From Pararhodobacter zhoushanensis (GTDB taxonomy: Bacteria > Pseudomonadota > Alphaproteobacteria > Rhodobacterales > Rhodobacteraceae): a stretch of DNA of 64,000 nt. The stretch lies in NCBI RefSeq assembly GCF_025949695.1, contig NZ_JAPDFL010000001.1, positions 62,001 through 126,000 of the forward strand. Direction: 5' to 3'. The stretch's first letter is position 1. Every line of letters begins with the position of its first letter. Below the pieces are notes generated by a model. It worked only from the letters and a program-made list of their open reading frames with translations. It was not told where the DNA came from and did not search any database. Of the stretch, positions 15,486-24,136 are shown one piece after another. The translations under genes were made by a program, and so were the position numbers.

Positions 15486-17936
15486 TCACGTCCCCCGGGG
15501 CTTGGCCCTGAGCGTCGGATCGGCCTCGCGCGGGTTCTCCGGCCAGGGGTGGCGCGGATACTGCCCGCGCATGTCCTTGCGGACATCGGCGTATGATGTG
15601 TCCCAGAAGCGCGGCAAGTCGGTGGTCACCTGTACCGGCCGCTGTCCGGGGCTGAGCAGTGTCACCTTCAGCGGCAACCGGCGCGGGCCGATGCTGGGGT
15701 GTTCGGTGGTGCCGAACATTTCCTGCAGCCGCACGCTGATCTCGGGCTGGCCATGCGCATAGTCGATGGGCACCTTGCGCTGCATCGGTGTGATGTAATG
15801 CGCAGGCGCGAGTCGGTCGAGCAGTTGCTGTTGCTCCCAGTCCAGTGCGTGTTTCAACGCTTCGGTCAGGTCCAGCGCCTTGAGGTCATCCGCTGTGCGG
15901 ATCCTGGTGAGATACGGCAGCAACCAGTCTTCGGCGCGGGCGGTCAGGGCATCGTCGGTGAAATCCGGAAGGTCTGTGCCTTCTGCGCGCAGCAGCGCCA
16001 CGCGCGACTGCAGGCGGCGGGCGGCGGGGGTCATGCCGCACAGGGCCAGCCCCAGCGCGCGCACCCCGTCGAGCGCGGCCTTGGCCCGCGCCTCAGGCGG
16101 CGCGGCCCAGGTGCGGTCGGCCAGAACCAGAGCCCCCAGCGTTTCGCGCGATTTTGCGGTGATGCGGCTTTCGCGCTGATTCCATTCGCACAGGTCGTGC
16201 CAGTCGATCCGCTCGGCGAACAGGTCGCGCAGCGCGGCTTCGCTGATCGGCAGTGCCTGCCGGATCCGGGCCTCGCGCGGGTCGCCGTCCAGATCGGTTG
16301 CCACGATCAGGCGGCTGTTGGCCAGCGGGTCGGCGGCATCGAACACCGCCCCCTTGCCGCCCGACAAAAGGTAGCGCGGCTGGTCGCCCTTGCGCCGCTG
16401 ACCGATCCGGTCGGGATAGGCCAGCGCGGCCATCTCGGCCGGATCCAGCCCCTGATCGGCCGGGGCGAGGCGGGCGAGGCGTTTGGCCTCTTGCCGGATC
16501 CGCTCGAGCGTCTCGCGCCGCAGTGGCCAGGGGTGGTCGGCGGCATAGGCGCGCGGGTTTTCCAGCGCCTTCAGCCGCAGGGACAGGTCGGCGGGCGCAC
16601 CGTTCAGCGGGTCACGGTCGGCGATCAGGGCAGCAAGGGTCGCCGCCGGTTTGCCCGCGCGCAAGAGCATATGCGCCAGACGCGGGTGCAAAGGCAGCGC
16701 CGCCATCGCCTTGCCATGGGGCGTGATTCGGTCCGCGGACAACGCGCCGAGATCGTGCAGCAGCACGCGTGCTTCGGCCAGCGGGCCGGGCGGTGGCGGC
16801 GTGAGAAAGGCGAGGTCGGACGAGCCCCAGAGCGCCAGATCCAGCGCCAGCCCGGTAAGGTCGGCGGTCTCGATCTCGGCCGGTGCAAAGGCGGGCAGCG
16901 CCCCCTCTTGCCCCTTGGTCCACAGCCGGTAGCAGATCCCCTCGGCCACGCGCCCGCCCCGGCCCCGGCGCTGTTCGGCCTCGGCCAGACTGACGCGTTC
17001 GGTCACCAGCCGCGACATGCCCGAAGTCGGATCGAACCGTGCCCGCCGCGCCTGCCCGCCGTCAACCACGACACGGATGTCGGGGATGGTGAGCGAGGTC
17101 TCGGCAATTGCCGTCGCCAGCACCAGCTTGCGCCCGCTCTGCGCCGGGGCCAGCGCCGCACGCTGGGCCGCGAAATCCATCGCGCCAAAGAGGGGGTGCA
17201 GCTGCACCTCGGCGGGCAAGCGTGACGCCAGAAGCGCGGCGGTGCGGCGGATCTCGCCTTCGCCGGGCAAGAACACCAGGATGCCGCCTTCGGTTTCGGC
17301 CAGCGCCTTGAGGGTCAGCGCGGCCACCGCCTGCGGCAAGCGGGTCTCGCGCGGCACCGGGGCATCGAGCCATCGGGTCTCGACCGGATACGCGCGCCCC
17401 TCGGCCGTGAGCAGGGGCGCGCCGCCCAACAGCGCCGCCACGGGGGCTGCGTCAAGCGTCGCCGACATCACCACCAGATGCAGATCCGGGCGCAGTGCCG
17501 AGCGGGCCTCCAACACCAGCGCCAACCCCAGATCGGCGTTCAGGGAGCGCTCGTGGAATTCGTCAAAGATCACCGCGCCGATGCCTTCCAGCGACGGGTC
17601 CGATTGCAGCATCCGGGTCAGAATACCCTCGGTCACCACCTCGATGCGGGTCGCCTTGGAGACCTGCGCCTCGCCCCGGATGCGGTAGCCGACGGTCTGG
17701 CCGACGGATTCGCCCAGCGTCTCGGCCATGCGCTCGGCGGCAGCGCGGGCGGCAAGACGGCGAGGTTCGAGCAGAACGATGCGGCCCTTGGTACCCGCCA
17801 GCAGCGCCAGCGGCACGCGCGTGGTCTTGCCGGCACCGGGCGGCGCTTGCAGCACCGCCTGCCCCTGCTCTGACAATGCCGCAACCAGCGCGGGCAGCAG
17901 CGGATCGATAGGGAGGGGCGCGCCGGGAAATTGCAT
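15486..17936 (-). CDS. hrpB: ATP-dependent helicase HrpB
   Basis: An 816-aa DEAH-box helicase of normal HrpB length. Motif I is APPGAGKTTRVPLALL near residue 35, motif II is IFDEFHERSLNADLGLALV, motif III is VVMSATLDAAPV, and LATAIAETSLTIPDIRVVVDGG and EQRRGRGGRVAEGICYRL follow. The C-terminus has the HrpB-specific MFGTTEHPSIGPRRLPLKV region. The start MQFPGAPLPIDPLLPAL is the first that fits the family; the longer open frame (177 more codons) reads through a repeat element. The role of HrpB is poorly defined; it is a putative RNA helicase. Confidence 0.95.
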   Translation of the reverse strand: MQFPGAPLPIDPLLPALVAALSEQGQAVLQAPPGAGKTTRVPLALLAGTKGRIVLLEPRRLAARAAAERMAETLGESVGQTVGYRIRGEAQVSKATRIEVVTEGILTRMLQSDPSLEGIGAVIFDEFHERSLNADLGLALVLEARSALRPDLHLVVMSATLDAAPVAALLGGAPLLTAEGRAYPVETRWLDAPVPRETRLPQAVAALTLKALAETEGGILVFLPGEGEIRRTAALLASRLPAEVQLHPLFGAMDFAAQRAALAPAQSGRKLVLATAIAETSLTIPDIRVVVDGGQARRARFDPTSGMSRLVTERVSLAEAEQRRGRGGRVAEGICYRLWTKGQEGALPAFAPAEIETADLTGLALDLALWGSSDLAFLTPPPPGPLAEARVLLHDLGALSADRITPHGKAMAALPLHPRLAHMLLRAGKPAATLAALIADRDPLNGAPADLSLRLKALENPRAYAADHPWPLRRETLERIRQEAKRLARLAPADQGLDPAEMAALAYPDRIGQRRKGDQPRYLLSGGKGAVFDAADPLANSRLIVATDLDGDPREARIRQALPISEAALRDLFAERIDWHDLCEWNQRESRITAKSRETLGALVLADRTWAAPPEARAKAALDGVRALGLALCGMTPAARRLQSRVALLRAEGTDLPDFTDDALTARAEDWLLPYLTRIRTADDLKALDLTEALKHALDWEQQQLLDRLAPAHYITPMQRKVPIDYAHGQPEISVRLQEMFGTTEHPSIGPRRLPLKVTLLSPGQRPVQVTTDLPRFWDTSYADVRKDMRGQYPRHPWPENPREADPTLRAKPRGT

Positions 17937-18000
17937 GATGGTTTTATGCGGGGCCGGACAGGTGAAGGGAAGGGCCCGCGCTCGGTTCGGGTTGCGAGCG

Positions 18001-18244
18001 CCGGGGGCCAGCCCCCGGACCCCCGGGATATTTAATGAGCAAAGAGGCGCAAATTTGAGTAAAATTATCCGCAACCAGTGTGACCCGCGCATTTTCTGTC
18101 CGAAAATATCCTTGGGGGGTGAATTCGGCGTCAGCCGAAGAGGGGGCTGACAGCCCCCTTCTTGCGCGCCGCGACAGCGGCGCGCCGGGTCGCCCAAGGG
18201 CGGGACGGCGTCAGCCGTTCTGGCCGAGGGCGAAACCCCGCCCC
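18001..18244 (+). repeat. Intergenic palindromic element, copy 3 (hybrid stem)
   Basis: Lies in the divergent hrpB-aroC interval, so it cannot simply be a terminator. Outer hairpin GGGGGCC/GGCCCCC-like at 18003-18017, then left arm GGATATTTAATGAGCAAAGA (type A) at 18026-18045. The right arm at 18090-18111 is type B (CATTTTCTGTCCG followed by AAAATATCC). Only the outer GGATATTT/AAATATCC can pair, so the long stem is lost. The tail from GGGGGGTGAATTC (18114) to about 18244 matches copy 1 with few differences. The remaining 75 bases before aroC hold only its ribosome site and GC-rich sequence. Confidence 0.8.
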
Positions 18245-18321
18245 GCACTTGGCCCCCCGCACTTGGGGCTTGAGCGGGAACCGGCCCAAGGCTAGACCGG
18301 GCGGCGAAAAAGGGGGCGCGC

Positions 18322-19425
18322 ATGTCGTTCAACAGTTTTGGCCATCTGTTCCGCGTGATGACCTGGGGCGAAAGCCATGGACCAGCGCTTGGCGCAACCG
18401 TGGACGGCTGCCCGCCGGGTGTCCCGCTGTCCGAGGCGGACATACAGCCGTGGATGGACGCCCGCAAACCCGGCCAGAACCGGTTTACAACCCAGCGGCG
18501 CGAGGCTGACGCGGTCGAGATCCTGTCGGGCGTCTATGAAGGCCGCACCACCGGCACGCCGATCCAGCTGATGATCCGCAACACCGACCAGCGGTCCAAG
18601 GATTATGGCGAGATCGCCAAGACCTTCCGGCCCGGCCATGCCGACATCACCTATTGGCAGAAATACGGCATCCGCGATCCGCGCGGCGGAGGCCGCTCCA
18701 GCGCGCGCGAAACCGCCGCGCGGGTGGCAGCGGGCGGCGTGGCGCGGCAGGTGCTGGCGGCGCTGGCCCCGGGCCTCAGCGTTACCGGCTACATGGTGCA
18801 GATGGGCCCGCGCCTGATCGACCGCGCGCGCTTCGACTGGGACGCCATCGCCGCCAACCCCTTCTGGTGCCCCGATGCCGAGACGGCACAGCTCTGGGCC
18901 GATGACCTCGACGCCCTGCGCAAGACCGGCAACTCGGTCGGTGCCGTGGTCGAGGTCGTCGCGCGCGGCGTTCCCGCCGGTCTGGGTGCGCCGATCTATG
19001 CCAAGCTCGACAGCGAACTGGCCAGCGCGATGATGAGCATCAACGCCGTCAAGGGCGTCGAGATTGGCGCCGGCATGGCCTCGGCCGCGCTCACCGGCGT
19101 TGAGAATGCCGATGAGATCCGCATGGGCCCGAACGGCCCCGAGTATGGCTCGAACCACGCGGGTGGCGTGCTGGGTGGGATCTCGACCGGACAGGATGTC
19201 GTCGTGCGCTTTGCCGTCAAGCCGACCTCGTCGATCCTGACCCCGCGCCAGTCCGTCACCATCGACGGGCAGGACACTGACGTCGCCACCAAGGGCCGCC
19301 ACGACCCCTGCGTCGGCATCCGCGCCGTGCCGGTGGGAGAAGCGATGATGGCCTGTGTGCTGCTCGACCAGCTGCTGTTGCACCGCGCCCAGATGGGCGA
19401 GGGCCTGCGCGGCTCCATCGGGTGA
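18322..19425 (+). CDS. aroC: Chorismate synthase
   Basis: A 367-aa enzyme converting 5-enolpyruvylshikimate 3-phosphate to chorismate with reduced FMN, the last step of the shikimate pathway. The three family signatures are present: [18 protein letters not shown] at residues 17-34, [18 protein letters not shown] near residue 125, and the C-terminal [22 protein letters not shown] precedes the ATG. The next gene starts at a GTG overlapping this stop (GTGA), so the two are coupled. Confidence 0.98.
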   Translation: MSFNSFGHLFRVMTWGESHGPALGATVDGCPPGVPLSEADIQPWMDARKPGQNRFTTQRREADAVEILSGVYEGRTTGTPIQLMIRNTDQRSKDYGEIAKTFRPGHADITYWQKYGIRDPRGGGRSSARETAARVAAGGVARQVLAALAPGLSVTGYMVQMGPRLIDRARFDWDAIAANPFWCPDAETAQLWADDLDALRKTGNSVGAVVEVVARGVPAGLGAPIYAKLDSELASAMMSINAVKGVEIGAGMASAALTGVENADEIRMGPNGPEYGSNHAGGVLGGISTGQDVVVRFAVKPTSSILTPRQSVTIDGQDTDVATKGRHDPCVGIRAVPVGEAMMACVLLDQLLLHRAQMGEGLRGSIG

Positions 19426-20225
19426 GCTGGCAGCCGACGCCCGCGCGCGTCAGCGAGGTTTTGCGCCCGTTCCCGGCGCAAGCGATGGCCGCAACGCTGA
19501 ACCGGGGCGAGAGCTTCGCGCCCGGTGATCCGCTGCCGCCGCTGTGGCACTGGTTCCACGCGCTGCCTGTCTATCCTTTGGATCAGGCCGGGCCGGACGG
19601 GCATCAGGCGCTGGGGCATTTCCTGCCGCCCCTCCCCTTGCCGCGTCGGATGTGGGCCGGCGGGCAATTCACCTTTCACCGGCCCCTGCGCATCGGGGCC
19701 GAGGTCACGCGCACATCGGTCGTGACCTCGGTCGTCGAGAAAGCAGGCCGCAGTGGCCCCATCGCCTTTGTCACCGTCGCCCACCGCTGGCGCGATGCCG
19801 ACGGCCCGCTGATCACCGAGGCTCAGGACATCGTCTACCGCCGCGCCGATGCTCCGCCGGGTGCCGTCGAACGCGCCCCTGCGGGCGAGACCCTCAGCCG
19901 GGAGATGACCGCCGATCCGGTGCTGTTGTTTCGCTATTCGGCGCTTACCTTCAACGGTCACCGCATCCACTATGACCGGGCGTTCTGCGCGACCGAAGGG
20001 TATGACGGCCTCGTCGTGCACGGCCCGCTGCTGGCGACGCTCCTGCTGGATCTGCTTCGCGTCGACGGCGGCGCCCTGCCCCAGAGCTTCCGCTTTCGCG
20101 CCAAAGCGCCGATCACCGATGGCACGCCCTTCACACTTTGCGGGCGGATCGACGGGGCCGAGGCGCATCTGTGGGTGCGGCGCGCCGATGGGGTGCTGGC
20201 GATGGAAGGCTGGGCGGGACTTTAG
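19422..20225 (+). CDS. MaoC-type / FAS1-like dehydratase (mesaconyl-C4-CoA hydratase-like)
   Basis: A 267-aa protein with a degenerate N-terminal hotdog and a C-terminal MaoC-like hotdog. The C-terminal part has [19 protein letters not shown] and [17 protein letters not shown], the hydratase-2 region of HTD2 / mesaconyl-C4-CoA and itaconyl-CoA hydratases. The GTG start overlaps the aroC stop. Genomes with an ethylmalonyl-CoA pathway (ccr is at 60-61 kb) often carry such C4-C5 dicarboxyl-CoA hydratases, but the substrate is inferred. Coupling with aroC is probably only positional. It converges on the GNAT gene with a shared TTAG. Confidence 0.8.
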   Translation: MSWQPTPARVSEVLRPFPAQAMAATLNRGESFAPGDPLPPLWHWFHALPVYPLDQAGPDGHQALGHFLPPLPLPRRMWAGGQFTFHRPLRIGAEVTRTSVVTSVVEKAGRSGPIAFVTVAHRWRDADGPLITEAQDIVYRRADAPPGAVERAPAGETLSREMTADPVLLFRYSALTFNGHRIHYDRAFCATEGYDGLVVHGPLLATLLLDLLRVDGGALPQSFRFRAKAPITDGTPFTLCGRIDGAEAHLWVRRADGVLAMEGWAGL

Positions 20226-20660
20226 AGCCGCTTTTCGAAATACACCCGGTCAAACCCGTCGGTGACCCGGCGACCGGTCTGGGTGAAGCCGAGATAGGGA
20301 TAAAGCGTCAGGTTTTCGGTCATCGCGGCATTGGTGTAGAGCCGGATCGCGCCCAGCCCCTGCGCCCGCGCCTCCGCCTCGGCATGGTCCATCAGCGCGC
20401 GGCCCAGTCCCTGACCTGCGGCCTCGGGCAGCACGGCGATCGCATCGAGATAGAGGTGATCGCCCAGCGGCCAGAACGCCGCATAGGCAAGGGCAGCGCC
20501 GTCACCGGCAACCCAGACGCACCCGTCAGCGATCAGCGTGGCATAATCGGCATCCATCGGCGCAGGGCGGCGACCGATCTCGCGGGATGTAGCGGGCATA
20601 GGCGGCCTCGGCGCAGGCGCGAATCGCACCAAGGTCAGCGGGGGTGGCAAGACGGATCAT
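20222..20660 (-). pseudogene. GNAT-family acetyltransferase, frameshifted
   Basis: The N-terminus MIRLATPADLGAIRACAEAA and the acetyl-CoA-binding core LDAIAVLPEAAGQGLGRALM are in different frames. Dropping one base near 20576-20584 joins YARYIPR directly to IGRRPAPMDADYATLI and gives a normal N-acetyltransferase of about 145 aa ending [11 protein letters not shown]. The motif-A pattern (Q-G-L-G-R) is intact. No other lesion is seen. As with other frameshifts in the window, a single-base sequencing error is as likely as true inactivation. The substrate is unknown. Confidence 0.8.
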
Positions 20661-20691
20661 GCCCCTGTTGAACACCAAAGCCCCTGAATGG

Positions 20692-20717
20692 AAAAGCCCC
20701 GCCGAAGCGGGGCCTTC
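20692..20717 (-). terminator. Rho-independent terminator after rpmB
   Basis: On the minus strand GGCCCCGC-TTCG-GCGGGGC forms a stable tetraloop hairpin followed by TTTT. It sits 23 bases after the L28 stop codon. Confidence 0.85.
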
Positions 20718-20739
20718 CGAAGAACAGGCTTGGAAAGGA

Positions 20740-21021
20740 TCAGGCAGCAGCCTTGGCGATCTCTTTCTTGATGGCCAGAGCGCGGGTCGACAGTTCGACA
20801 TCCTTCGCCTTGGCAAGGAACGAGTCGAGGCCACCGCGGTGGTCGACCGAGCGCAGGGCAGCGGCCGAGATACGCAGTTTGTAGGCACGGCCCGTGGCAT
20901 CCGACGCCAGCGTGACATCCACCAAGTTCGGCAGGAAGCGCCGCTTGGAACGGTTGTTGGCGTGGCTTACGTTGTTGCCCGACATCGGGCCTTTACCGGT
21001 CAATTCGCAGCGGCGCGACAT
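20740..21021 (-). CDS. rpmB: 50S ribosomal protein L28
   Basis: A 93-aa basic ribosomal protein beginning [29 protein letters not shown], which contains the L28 signature (CxxTGK, N-N-V-S-H-A-N). Alphaproteobacterial L28 is typically longer at the C-terminus, as here ([16 protein letters not shown]). It is a monocistronic gene with its own terminator. Confidence 0.98.
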   Translation of the reverse strand: MSRRCELTGKGPMSGNNVSHANNRSKRRFLPNLVDVTLASDATGRAYKLRISAAALRSVDHRGGLDSFLAKAKDVELSTRALAIKKEIAKAAA

Positions 21022-21125
21022 GGTGTCATCCTCGTCTGGTTCAGTCGGGCACCGGGTCCACGAAGCGGGGGCGCCGTCAAAGCTTAGAGCACTGGCAAGC
21101 AGTGCCCGGAATATCGAACGGGGTC

Positions 21126-22130
21126 TTAGGGTGAATTCGCACCCTCGTCAAGGGATTCGCCACACTTCGTGAGCGAAGATACCATCGCCCGGGCCGCAGC
21201 CCCTGCTGCGGTCTCGCCCCGGGCGACGGCAGCGGCGAAATCGGCCATGCGGGCGCGCGCGGCGGGGGTCTGCAGCTGCGACAGCAGCGCCTGCCGTACC
21301 TCCTCGGTAAACCAGTGCCGCGCCTGCTCGGCACGGCGGCGGTCCCAGTGGCCCTGCGCCTTGCGCCAGCCCGACAGCGCCGTGATTTCGGCCCAGACGG
21401 CATCCAGCCCGCGCTCTTCCAGCGCCGAGGCCGTCATCGCCTTGGGAAAGCCCGGTGCATCCTGCGGACGCGGGCGCAGCAGATGCAGGGCCCCGGCATA
21501 ATCGGCGCGCGTGCGCTGTGCGGCGGCTTTCAGATCGCCATCGGCCTTGTTCACCACGATCATGTCGGCGGCTTCCATGATACCGCGCTTGACCCCCTGC
21601 AACTCGTCGCCACCTGCCGGGGCGAGCAGCAGCACAAAAACATCCGACAACTCGGCCACCACAGTCTCGGATTGCCCGACGCCGACCGTCTCGATGAGCA
21701 CCACATCGAATCCCGCCGCCTCGCACAGCGCCACCGCCTCACGCGTACGGCGCGCCACGCCGCCCAGATGGGTCTGGCTGGGTGAGGGCCGGATGAAGGC
21801 GCCGGGCAGGCGCGACAGCCGCTCCATGCGCGTCTTGTCACCCAGGATAGAGCCGCCGGTGCGCGCCGAGGATGGGTCAACCGCCAAGACGGCAACCTTG
21901 AGGCCTTGCTCGACCAACAAGGTCCCGAAACTCTCGATGAAGGTCGACTTGCCAACCCCCGGCGTGCCACTCAACCCGATCCTGAGCGCCTGCCGCCCGT
22001 GCCCGGCCAATTCCTCGAGCAACGCGGTCGCCTGTACCCGATGGTCAGCGCGGGTCGATTCCACCAGGGTAATCGCGCGCGCCAAGGCGCGGCGGTCGGC
22101 GGACAGGATGCGGGTGGCGAGTTCACTCAT
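21126..22130 (-). CDS. meaB: Methylmalonyl-CoA mutase-associated GTPase MeaB
   Basis: A 334-aa G3E-family GTPase that protects and loads adenosylcobalamin-dependent acyl-CoA mutases. Motifs are [18 protein letters not shown] (P-loop near residue 55), [30 protein letters not shown] and NKAD. MSELATR is the start because it has GAGAGG upstream and matches the family length. With ccr in the same window it fits the ethylmalonyl-CoA pathway, in which ethylmalonyl-CoA and methylmalonyl-CoA mutases both act. The mutases are not in the window. Confidence 0.95.
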   Translation of the reverse strand: MSELATRILSADRRALARAITLVESTRADHRVQATALLEELAGHGRQALRIGLSGTPGVGKSTFIESFGTLLVEQGLKVAVLAVDPSSARTGGSILGDKTRMERLSRLPGAFIRPSPSQTHLGGVARRTREAVALCEAAGFDVVLIETVGVGQSETVVAELSDVFVLLLAPAGGDELQGVKRGIMEAADMIVVNKADGDLKAAAQRTRADYAGALHLLRPRPQDAPGFPKAMTASALEERGLDAVWAEITALSGWRKAQGHWDRRRAEQARHWFTEEVRQALLSQLQTPAARARMADFAAAVARGETAAGAAARAMVSSLTKCGESLDEGANSP

Positions 22131-22194
22131 GGCAGGCCTCTCAGTTGACACCCTGATGCCCAACCGGCGACGGGCTGTCCAGTGGAAGGCCGGG

Positions 22195-22345
22195 AAAGGG
22201 GGCTGTCAGCCCCCTCTTTGGCTGACGCCAAATTCACCCCCGAGGATATTTTCAGACAGAAAATGCGGCGTTAAGATCGCGTTAACTGCATTTTCTGTCT
22301 GAAAATATCCTCCAGGAGGGTCCGGGAGGATGGAAAATCCTCCCG
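22195..22345 (-). repeat. Intergenic palindromic element, copy 4 (type B stem)
   Basis: Reverse orientation, between meaB and the DUF1150 gene. The tail is at left: AGGGGGCTG-TCAGCCCCCT, TTTGGC-TGAC-GCCAAA, then TTCACCCCC. The central stem is a perfect 23-bp inverted repeat, arms 22244-22266 and 22288-22310, with outer GGATATTT and inner TCAGACAGAAAATGC, and a 21-base loop with GTTAA/GTTAAC. At right a hairpin GGGAGGAT-GGAA-ATCCTCCC follows. This type B inner stem matches the right arm of copy 3. Confidence 0.85.
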
Positions 22346-22415
22346 GGCGGGTCTGGGCGGCAGCCCAGAGCGGCGCGAGGCCCCTCGATGGGGCCGAGCG
22401 CCGCCTCCCCGTTGC

Positions 22416-22637
22416 TCAGTGCGTGCTGAACGGCTCGAGGTCGTTCTCACGCGCCACAAAGAACGCCGATCGGCGGTCCTGCGTCAGGGCGAGGCATTCA
22501 CCATCGACCCGGTGCACGCCCCAGACCTGCGTTCCGCCCGGGATCTGCGCGCGGATGTCGTCTGGCAGGGTGTCGGGATCGATTTGCCGGATATAGGCGA
22601 TCTTGCCTTCCGGGGTGTAGGCATAGGGAGTTTGCAT
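22416..22637 (-). CDS. DUF1150 family protein
   Basis: A 73-aa protein, MQTPYAYTPEGKIAYIRQID through VWGVHRVDGECLALTQDR to ENDLEPFSTH, matching the small DUF1150 family of alphaproteobacteria. It starts 13 bases after the Hsp20 stop on the same strand, so it is probably cotranscribed and heat-responsive. The family's function is not known. The longer open frame upstream overlaps Hsp20 out of frame and is spurious. Confidence 0.88.
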   Translation of the reverse strand: MQTPYAYTPEGKIAYIRQIDPDTLPDDIRAQIPGGTQVWGVHRVDGECLALTQDRRSAFFVARENDLEPFSTH

Positions 22638-22650
22638 GTCTCGCGTCCTT

Positions 22651-23064
22651 TCAGCCACGGGTGATGGGGATCGTACGAACAACGGTCTCGGGCTCGCAGC
22701 GTTCCAGGGTGATTTGCAGCAGGCCGTTGTCCATATGCGCGCCGCTGACCTCAACCCCCTCGGCCAGGGCAAAGACCCGGCGGAACTGGCGCGTCGCAAT
22801 GCCGCGGTGCAAGAAGACCCGCTCAGGCTCGGGGTCGTCCTGCTGGCCGTGGATCACCAATTGCCGGTCTTCCAGTGTCACGGCGATATCGGCCAGCGCA
22901 AAGCCCGCCACTGCCAGGGTGATCACAAACCGGTTGGGCTCGGCGAGTTCGATATTGAAGGGCGGATACCCCTCCGCCCCGGCGCGCGCCGTGCGTTCCA
23001 CGAGCCGTTCGAGCGGCTCAAACCCCAACAGCAACGGATGCGAGGGAAAAACGAATTTTGTCAT
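22651..23064 (-). CDS. Small heat-shock protein (Hsp20/IbpA family)
   Basis: A 137-aa alpha-crystallin-type chaperone. The N-terminus FVFPSHPLLLGFEPLERLVER and YPPFNIELAEPNRFVITLAVAGF are IbpA-like. The crystallin domain ends with VSGAHMDNGLLQITLER (the A-x-x-x-N-G-L motif), and a short C-terminal I-P-I tail follows for oligomer contacts. It acts as an ATP-independent holdase in the cytoplasm. It is first gene of a pair with the DUF1150 gene. A possible heat-shock sigma promoter lies upstream. Confidence 0.95.
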   Translation of the reverse strand: MTKFVFPSHPLLLGFEPLERLVERTARAGAEGYPPFNIELAEPNRFVITLAVAGFALADIAVTLEDRQLVIHGQQDDPEPERVFLHRGIATRQFRRVFALAEGVEVSGAHMDNGLLQITLERCEPETVVRTIPITRG

Positions 23065-23134
23065 GGCCTTGTCCTGATCACAGCGACGCGGGTCCCGGCC
23101 CCCATAGAGTGCGGCTGACCGGGGTATGGAAAGA

Positions 23135-23163
23135 ATATGTGCATCCTGCGCCGACCCTGCAAG
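23135..23163 (-). promoter_or_regulatory. Possible RpoH-type promoter upstream of hsp20
   Basis: On the minus strand CTTGCAG is followed after about 15 bases by CACATAT, close to the alphaproteobacterial heat-shock pattern CTTG-N17-CCATAT. It lies about 70 bases before the Hsp20 start. A short, hairpin-prone 5' leader would leave room for a thermosensor, but I could not establish a ROSE-type fold by eye. Confidence 0.35.
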
Positions 23164-23235
23164 GGGGCGCGAAGGCTTTGCCAGAGCAGCGAAAACACGC
23201 TAGAGTGCGAAAAAATAAGATCGAGTCGAACCGCG

Positions 23236-23505
23236 ATGAACGCTCCCACCGAGTTGAACCACGAAGAGGTGCTGCGCGTTAAACTTGAGGTTCTGCGCCG
23301 CGAGCACCGTGATCTGGATGAGGCCATCGCCGCCATGCACGACCGGGGCACGGGCGATGAACTGGCGATGAAGCGGCTGAAAAAGCGCAAACTGTCGCTG
23401 AAAGATCTCGATCTCTCGGATCGAAGACGAACTGACCCCCGACATTATCGCCTGAACTTTTTTACCTCACAACCGGGTGTTGCGCTGTTGAAAGACTCGC
23501 GCTGA
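23236..23505 (+). CDS. YdcH-family (DUF465) protein, C-terminus shifted by one base
   Basis: A small helical protein: VLRVKLEVLRREHRDLDEAI then ELAMKRLKKRKLSLKD is the DUF465/YdcH pattern (RLKKRKLxLKD). As written the frame then continues RRRTDPRHYRLNFF to 23505. Dropping one base near 23407-23409 gives KDLISRIEDELTPDIIA and a stop at 23453-23455, the exact family ending, for a true length near 72 aa. The gene is therefore probably a normal YdcH with a one-base insertion here. It is divergent from the Hsp20 operon. Function is unknown. Confidence 0.85.
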   Translation: MNAPTELNHEEVLRVKLEVLRREHRDLDEAIAAMHDRGTGDELAMKRLKKRKLSLKDLDLSDRRRTDPRHYRLNFFTSQPGVALLKDSR

Positions 23506-23593
23506 AGCTGTCGTTGCGTTTACCGTTTGCGCATCAATTTGACTTAAATTTTCCAGCCCCCCCTTCGCCCCCCTCCCTTTCCAAGGAGCGCCT

Positions 23594-24130
23594 ATGACCC
23601 GTCCAGTTCTCGCGCTGATCGCAGCCCTTTTCACCGCCACCTCCCTGCCCGCCGCCGCGCAGGACGGGATGGTCTGGGCCTACAACCGCTATATCGAGGC
23701 CTCGCCTCTGGATACTTTTCTGGGACTGACCTACGGCATCCCCGAAACGGACGCCGTTCAGGCGTCGATCACCTGCGCGATTGGTGCGAACTGGATCTAC
23801 GGCGATGTGACCGTCGGCGCTGATGTCGAAGGACTGGCTGACGGTGCCGATGTTGCCCTTGCCTTTCAGTCGCCGGGTTATTCCGCGACCCATCAGGGGA
23901 CTGTGATCCGTCAGGAAGAGGGGATGTGGGGCGTCAGCTTCGCGGTCGATCTGACCGATCCGTTCTGGAACGCCCTGATGACGCAGCCCGCGCTGACCTA
24001 TGGCGTGCCCGGTCGCCCGACACTGACCCTGCCGCTGGCCGGGGCGGATATTCCGACGCATGATTTTCTGGGCGACTGCACCCAGATCGGCGATCTGCAG
24101 CCCGAGGCCGCGCCTTCCGCCAGCAAATAA
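23594..24130 (+). CDS. Secreted hypothetical protein
   Basis: A 178-aa protein with a clear signal peptide (MTRPVLALIAALFTATSLPAAAQDG, cleavage after AAA or AQ). The mature part has two Cys (TCAIG and GDCTQIG) that could form a disulfide, and is rich in beta-type alternation. AAGGAG lies seven bases before the ATG. No family is recognised. It converges on the RNA methyltransferase gene with a 6-base gap. Confidence 0.8.
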   Translation: MTRPVLALIAALFTATSLPAAAQDGMVWAYNRYIEASPLDTFLGLTYGIPETDAVQASITCAIGANWIYGDVTVGADVEGLADGADVALAFQSPGYSATHQGTVIRQEEGMWGVSFAVDLTDPFWNALMTQPALTYGVPGRPTLTLPLAGADIPTHDFLGDCTQIGDLQPEAAPSASK

Positions 24131-24136
24131 CCGCCT

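Noticed and set aside
17937..18467. N-terminal extension of HrpB to 993 aa
   Set aside because: The extra codons read through a palindromic repeat and into the opposite-strand aroC gene. HrpB family similarity starts at MQFPGAPLP.
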